64,000 nt of DNA from Marinilabilia salmonicolor JCM 21150 (GTDB taxonomy: Bacteria > Bacteroidota > Bacteroidia > Bacteroidales > Marinilabiliaceae): the NCBI RefSeq assembly GCF_000259075.1, contig NZ_AJKI01000030.1, forward strand, positions 88,521 to 152,520, read 5' to 3'. Shown here piece by piece: positions 62,731 to 64,000 of the stretch. Position numbers and translations under genes: made by a program. Position 1 is the stretch's first letter. Each line of letters begins with the position of its first letter. The notes below the pieces were generated by a model. It was not told where the DNA came from, searched no databases, and worked only from the letters and a program-made list of their open reading frames with translations.

Positions 62731-63624
62731 TTATTCTCCATCAAAGAAGTCTCCATCAATTTCTTTTATTTCGTATGTCTCTTTTATCTGTATTCCAATA
62801 TTATACTGATGCATTAGATCAACCAGCTTAATGCCATTTATGAGGATTATTACGTGATGTGCATCATGTGCTTTCTGAATTGCTCCTTTATCAAAATCAG
62901 AGGTCGTTACAAAAACACCTTTAGTAGTGTCTCCGCTCATTGCTCCGATAAAGTTTCGAATATCTTTTTCTCGAACTTTATTTTCTCCATATCTTTTTGC
63001 CTGGATATAAATTTTATCCAATCCTAATTTATCCTCGTTTATTATCCCATCAATTCCGCCATCATTTGATTTTGATGTTTCAACAAAATCCCCATATCCC
63101 ATCCGTTTGAGAAGAATCAGAATAACCTTTTCAAAATAATAAGGATCAATTTGCCTTAACTTGTCTAATAAATCTGATTTGACTTGAGTCTCAATCTCAT
63201 TAAACCCTTTATCGATCAAATCCTGGGGAGTCGAATTTTTTATCTCTGTATCATCAGTAATTCCTTTCTTTTTCTCATCATCATAGAAATTCAAAAATCC
63301 ATTAGCGTTCTCAATGTCTTTTAAATGAAGTTTGTCATCTAAAGATTTCTTTCCTTTATCGGTTATCTGTACCATCCCTCTTTTAGGATAGAAAATGTAA
63401 CCTCCTTTTTTAAGGTATGACTTTCCCCAAGCAATTCTATTCATTATCAGAACATCGCCACTTTTGGTTTTTTGATCTAGTAAATCCTTTGGCAAGTCGC
63501 TATAATATTTTTCGACTACTTTGTTTAACAATTCTCGATGATGAATTATTTCACCGTTACTCAAAATGTCAAGTATCGGATTAAATGTTTCATGAAATTT
63601 TGGTAATTCATTTTTCATATTCAA
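62731..63624 (-). CDS. Mrr-like restriction endonuclease
   Basis: 297 aa. N-terminal Mrr winged-helix domain (residues 1-95: GEIIHHRELLNKVVEKY, GKSYLKKGGYIFYPKRG), an acidic linker, and the catalytic Mrr domain (ERMGYGDFVETS-like RMGYGDFVETS, GGIDGIINED, IYIQAKRY; the D...QxK active site near residues 200-225). Such enzymes cut methylated or otherwise modified DNA. It could complement the type I system by attacking foreign methylated DNA; its target is unknown. Confidence 0.9.
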   Translation of the reverse strand: MNMKNELPKFHETFNPILDILSNGEIIHHRELLNKVVEKYYSDLPKDLLDQKTKSGDVLIMNRIAWGKSYLKKGGYIFYPKRGMVQITDKGKKSLDDKLHLKDIENANGFLNFYDDEKKKGITDDTEIKNSTPQDLIDKGFNEIETQVKSDLLDKLRQIDPYYFEKVILILLKRMGYGDFVETSKSNDGGIDGIINEDKLGLDKIYIQAKRYGENKVREKDIRNFIGAMSGDTTKGVFVTTSDFDKGAIQKAHDAHHVIILINGIKLVDLMHQYNIGIQIKETYEIKEIDGDFFDGE

Positions 63625-63805
63625 TCAGTATTTTGTAATGTAAAGTTCCTTATTAGAGCGACTATACGGTAAGCATGTGGAAGAAAGGCAAGGGTTTTGA
63701 AATACTTACTCATAAAATTTAGCAAGGGATTGATTAAACACAAAGATGCTCCTTAAACCTCTGTTGCCACCATTTTTTACCATACATCATCGGCCATTAT
63801 AATCA
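63625..63805. other. intergenic region, no feature
   Basis: AT-rich spacer between the Mrr-like gene and a partial gene at the edge. I see no promoter of the consensus type and no repeat. Confidence 0.3.
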
Positions 63806-64000
63806 TTACTTATTCAAATATTTATAAACTTCTGGATACTTATTTTTCTTTTGCTTTAATAGTCCTGCTACATAATTCATTGCATTTTCAGCACATTCCA
63901 ACGATTCTTCAGTTTCAGAATTGTCAGGGAAATATCCGTAAGCCCTCGGCCTCCCACGTAATGTAAAAGTAAGAAATTTTCCCAGCCCGGGGGTACCGGC
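63806..64000 (-). CDS. partial gene at right edge, unknown function
   Basis: An open minus-strand frame of 64 codons runs in from the right edge and ends at 63806. It reads LTFTLRGRPRAYGYFPDNSE ... NAMNYVAGLLKQKKNKYPEV and ends KYLNK. Low-complexity helical C-terminus; no family recognised. Start and most of the protein lie outside the window. Confidence 0.4.
   Translation of the reverse strand, partial: AGTPGLGKFLTFTLRGRPRAYGYFPDNSETEESLECAENAMNYVAGLLKQKKNKYPEVYKYLNK

Noticed and set aside
63900..64000. Right attachment site of the element
   Set aside because: No second copy of the tRNA-Pro fragment is visible; the element continues beyond the window.

Overview
The window reads as chromosome of an AT-rich Bacteroidota bacterium, most likely an anaerobic or facultative member of the Bacteroidales/Marinilabiliales. 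The pointers are promoters of the TTTG / TAnnTTTG type, absence of Shine-Dalgarno sites, lipoprotein and TonB-receptor families typical of the phylum (DUF3078, DUF4249, FecI/FecR/STN-receptor operon), a GntR-controlled xylose operon and a Bacteroidetes-type mobilisable element. The genus cannot be fixed from this sequence.

1-39.3 kb is mainly ordinary core chromosome. In order: tilS (cut by the left edge), pabB, 2-Cys peroxiredoxin, a small phosphoesterase, an OsmC protein, an AlaX-like editing protein with mnmA, a redox/metal cluster (DUF89, NifX-like, DUF5320, thioesterase, DUF134), the xylose genes xylE-xylA-xylB with a GntR regulator, a DEAD-box helicase, two tandem small-RNA-like modules, a DUF3078 outer-membrane protein, a MATE pump convergent with a CarH-like B12/MerR regulator, a triple-FAS1 lipoprotein, yicC-gmk-nadD, trxB, a sigma/FecR/TonB-receptor/DUF4249 operon, several small secreted proteins, a truncated HMCES-type gene and a DoxD/DoxA fusion.

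From about 40.0 kb to the right edge lies an integrated mobile element. Its left end is a 46-nt 3' fragment of a tRNA-Pro(GGG) gene followed by a tyrosine integrase. The backbone is an excisionase-like HTH, a putative oriT, MobC, a relaxase with a second protein encoded out of frame inside it, a CHC2/Toprim/helicase primase, and ParA with a small DNA-binding partner. The partner is followed by ten 9-bp CCATA repeats, and two further repeat clusters lie around this block. Together these suggest an element that mobilises and perhaps replicates and partitions while excised. The right end is not in the window.

The cargo (51.6-63.6 kb) is a defence island. A type I restriction system (hsdM, hsdS ... 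hsdR) is split by a PIN-domain/coiled-coil/membrane gene and an AbiE-type toxin-antitoxin pair whose toxin gene overlaps the hsdR start by 4 nt. An unknown gene and an Mrr-like nuclease follow on the opposite strand. Four genes in the right half carry single-base frameshifts that are all repaired by adding one A to an A-run, so either recent decay or homopolymer undercalling must be considered.
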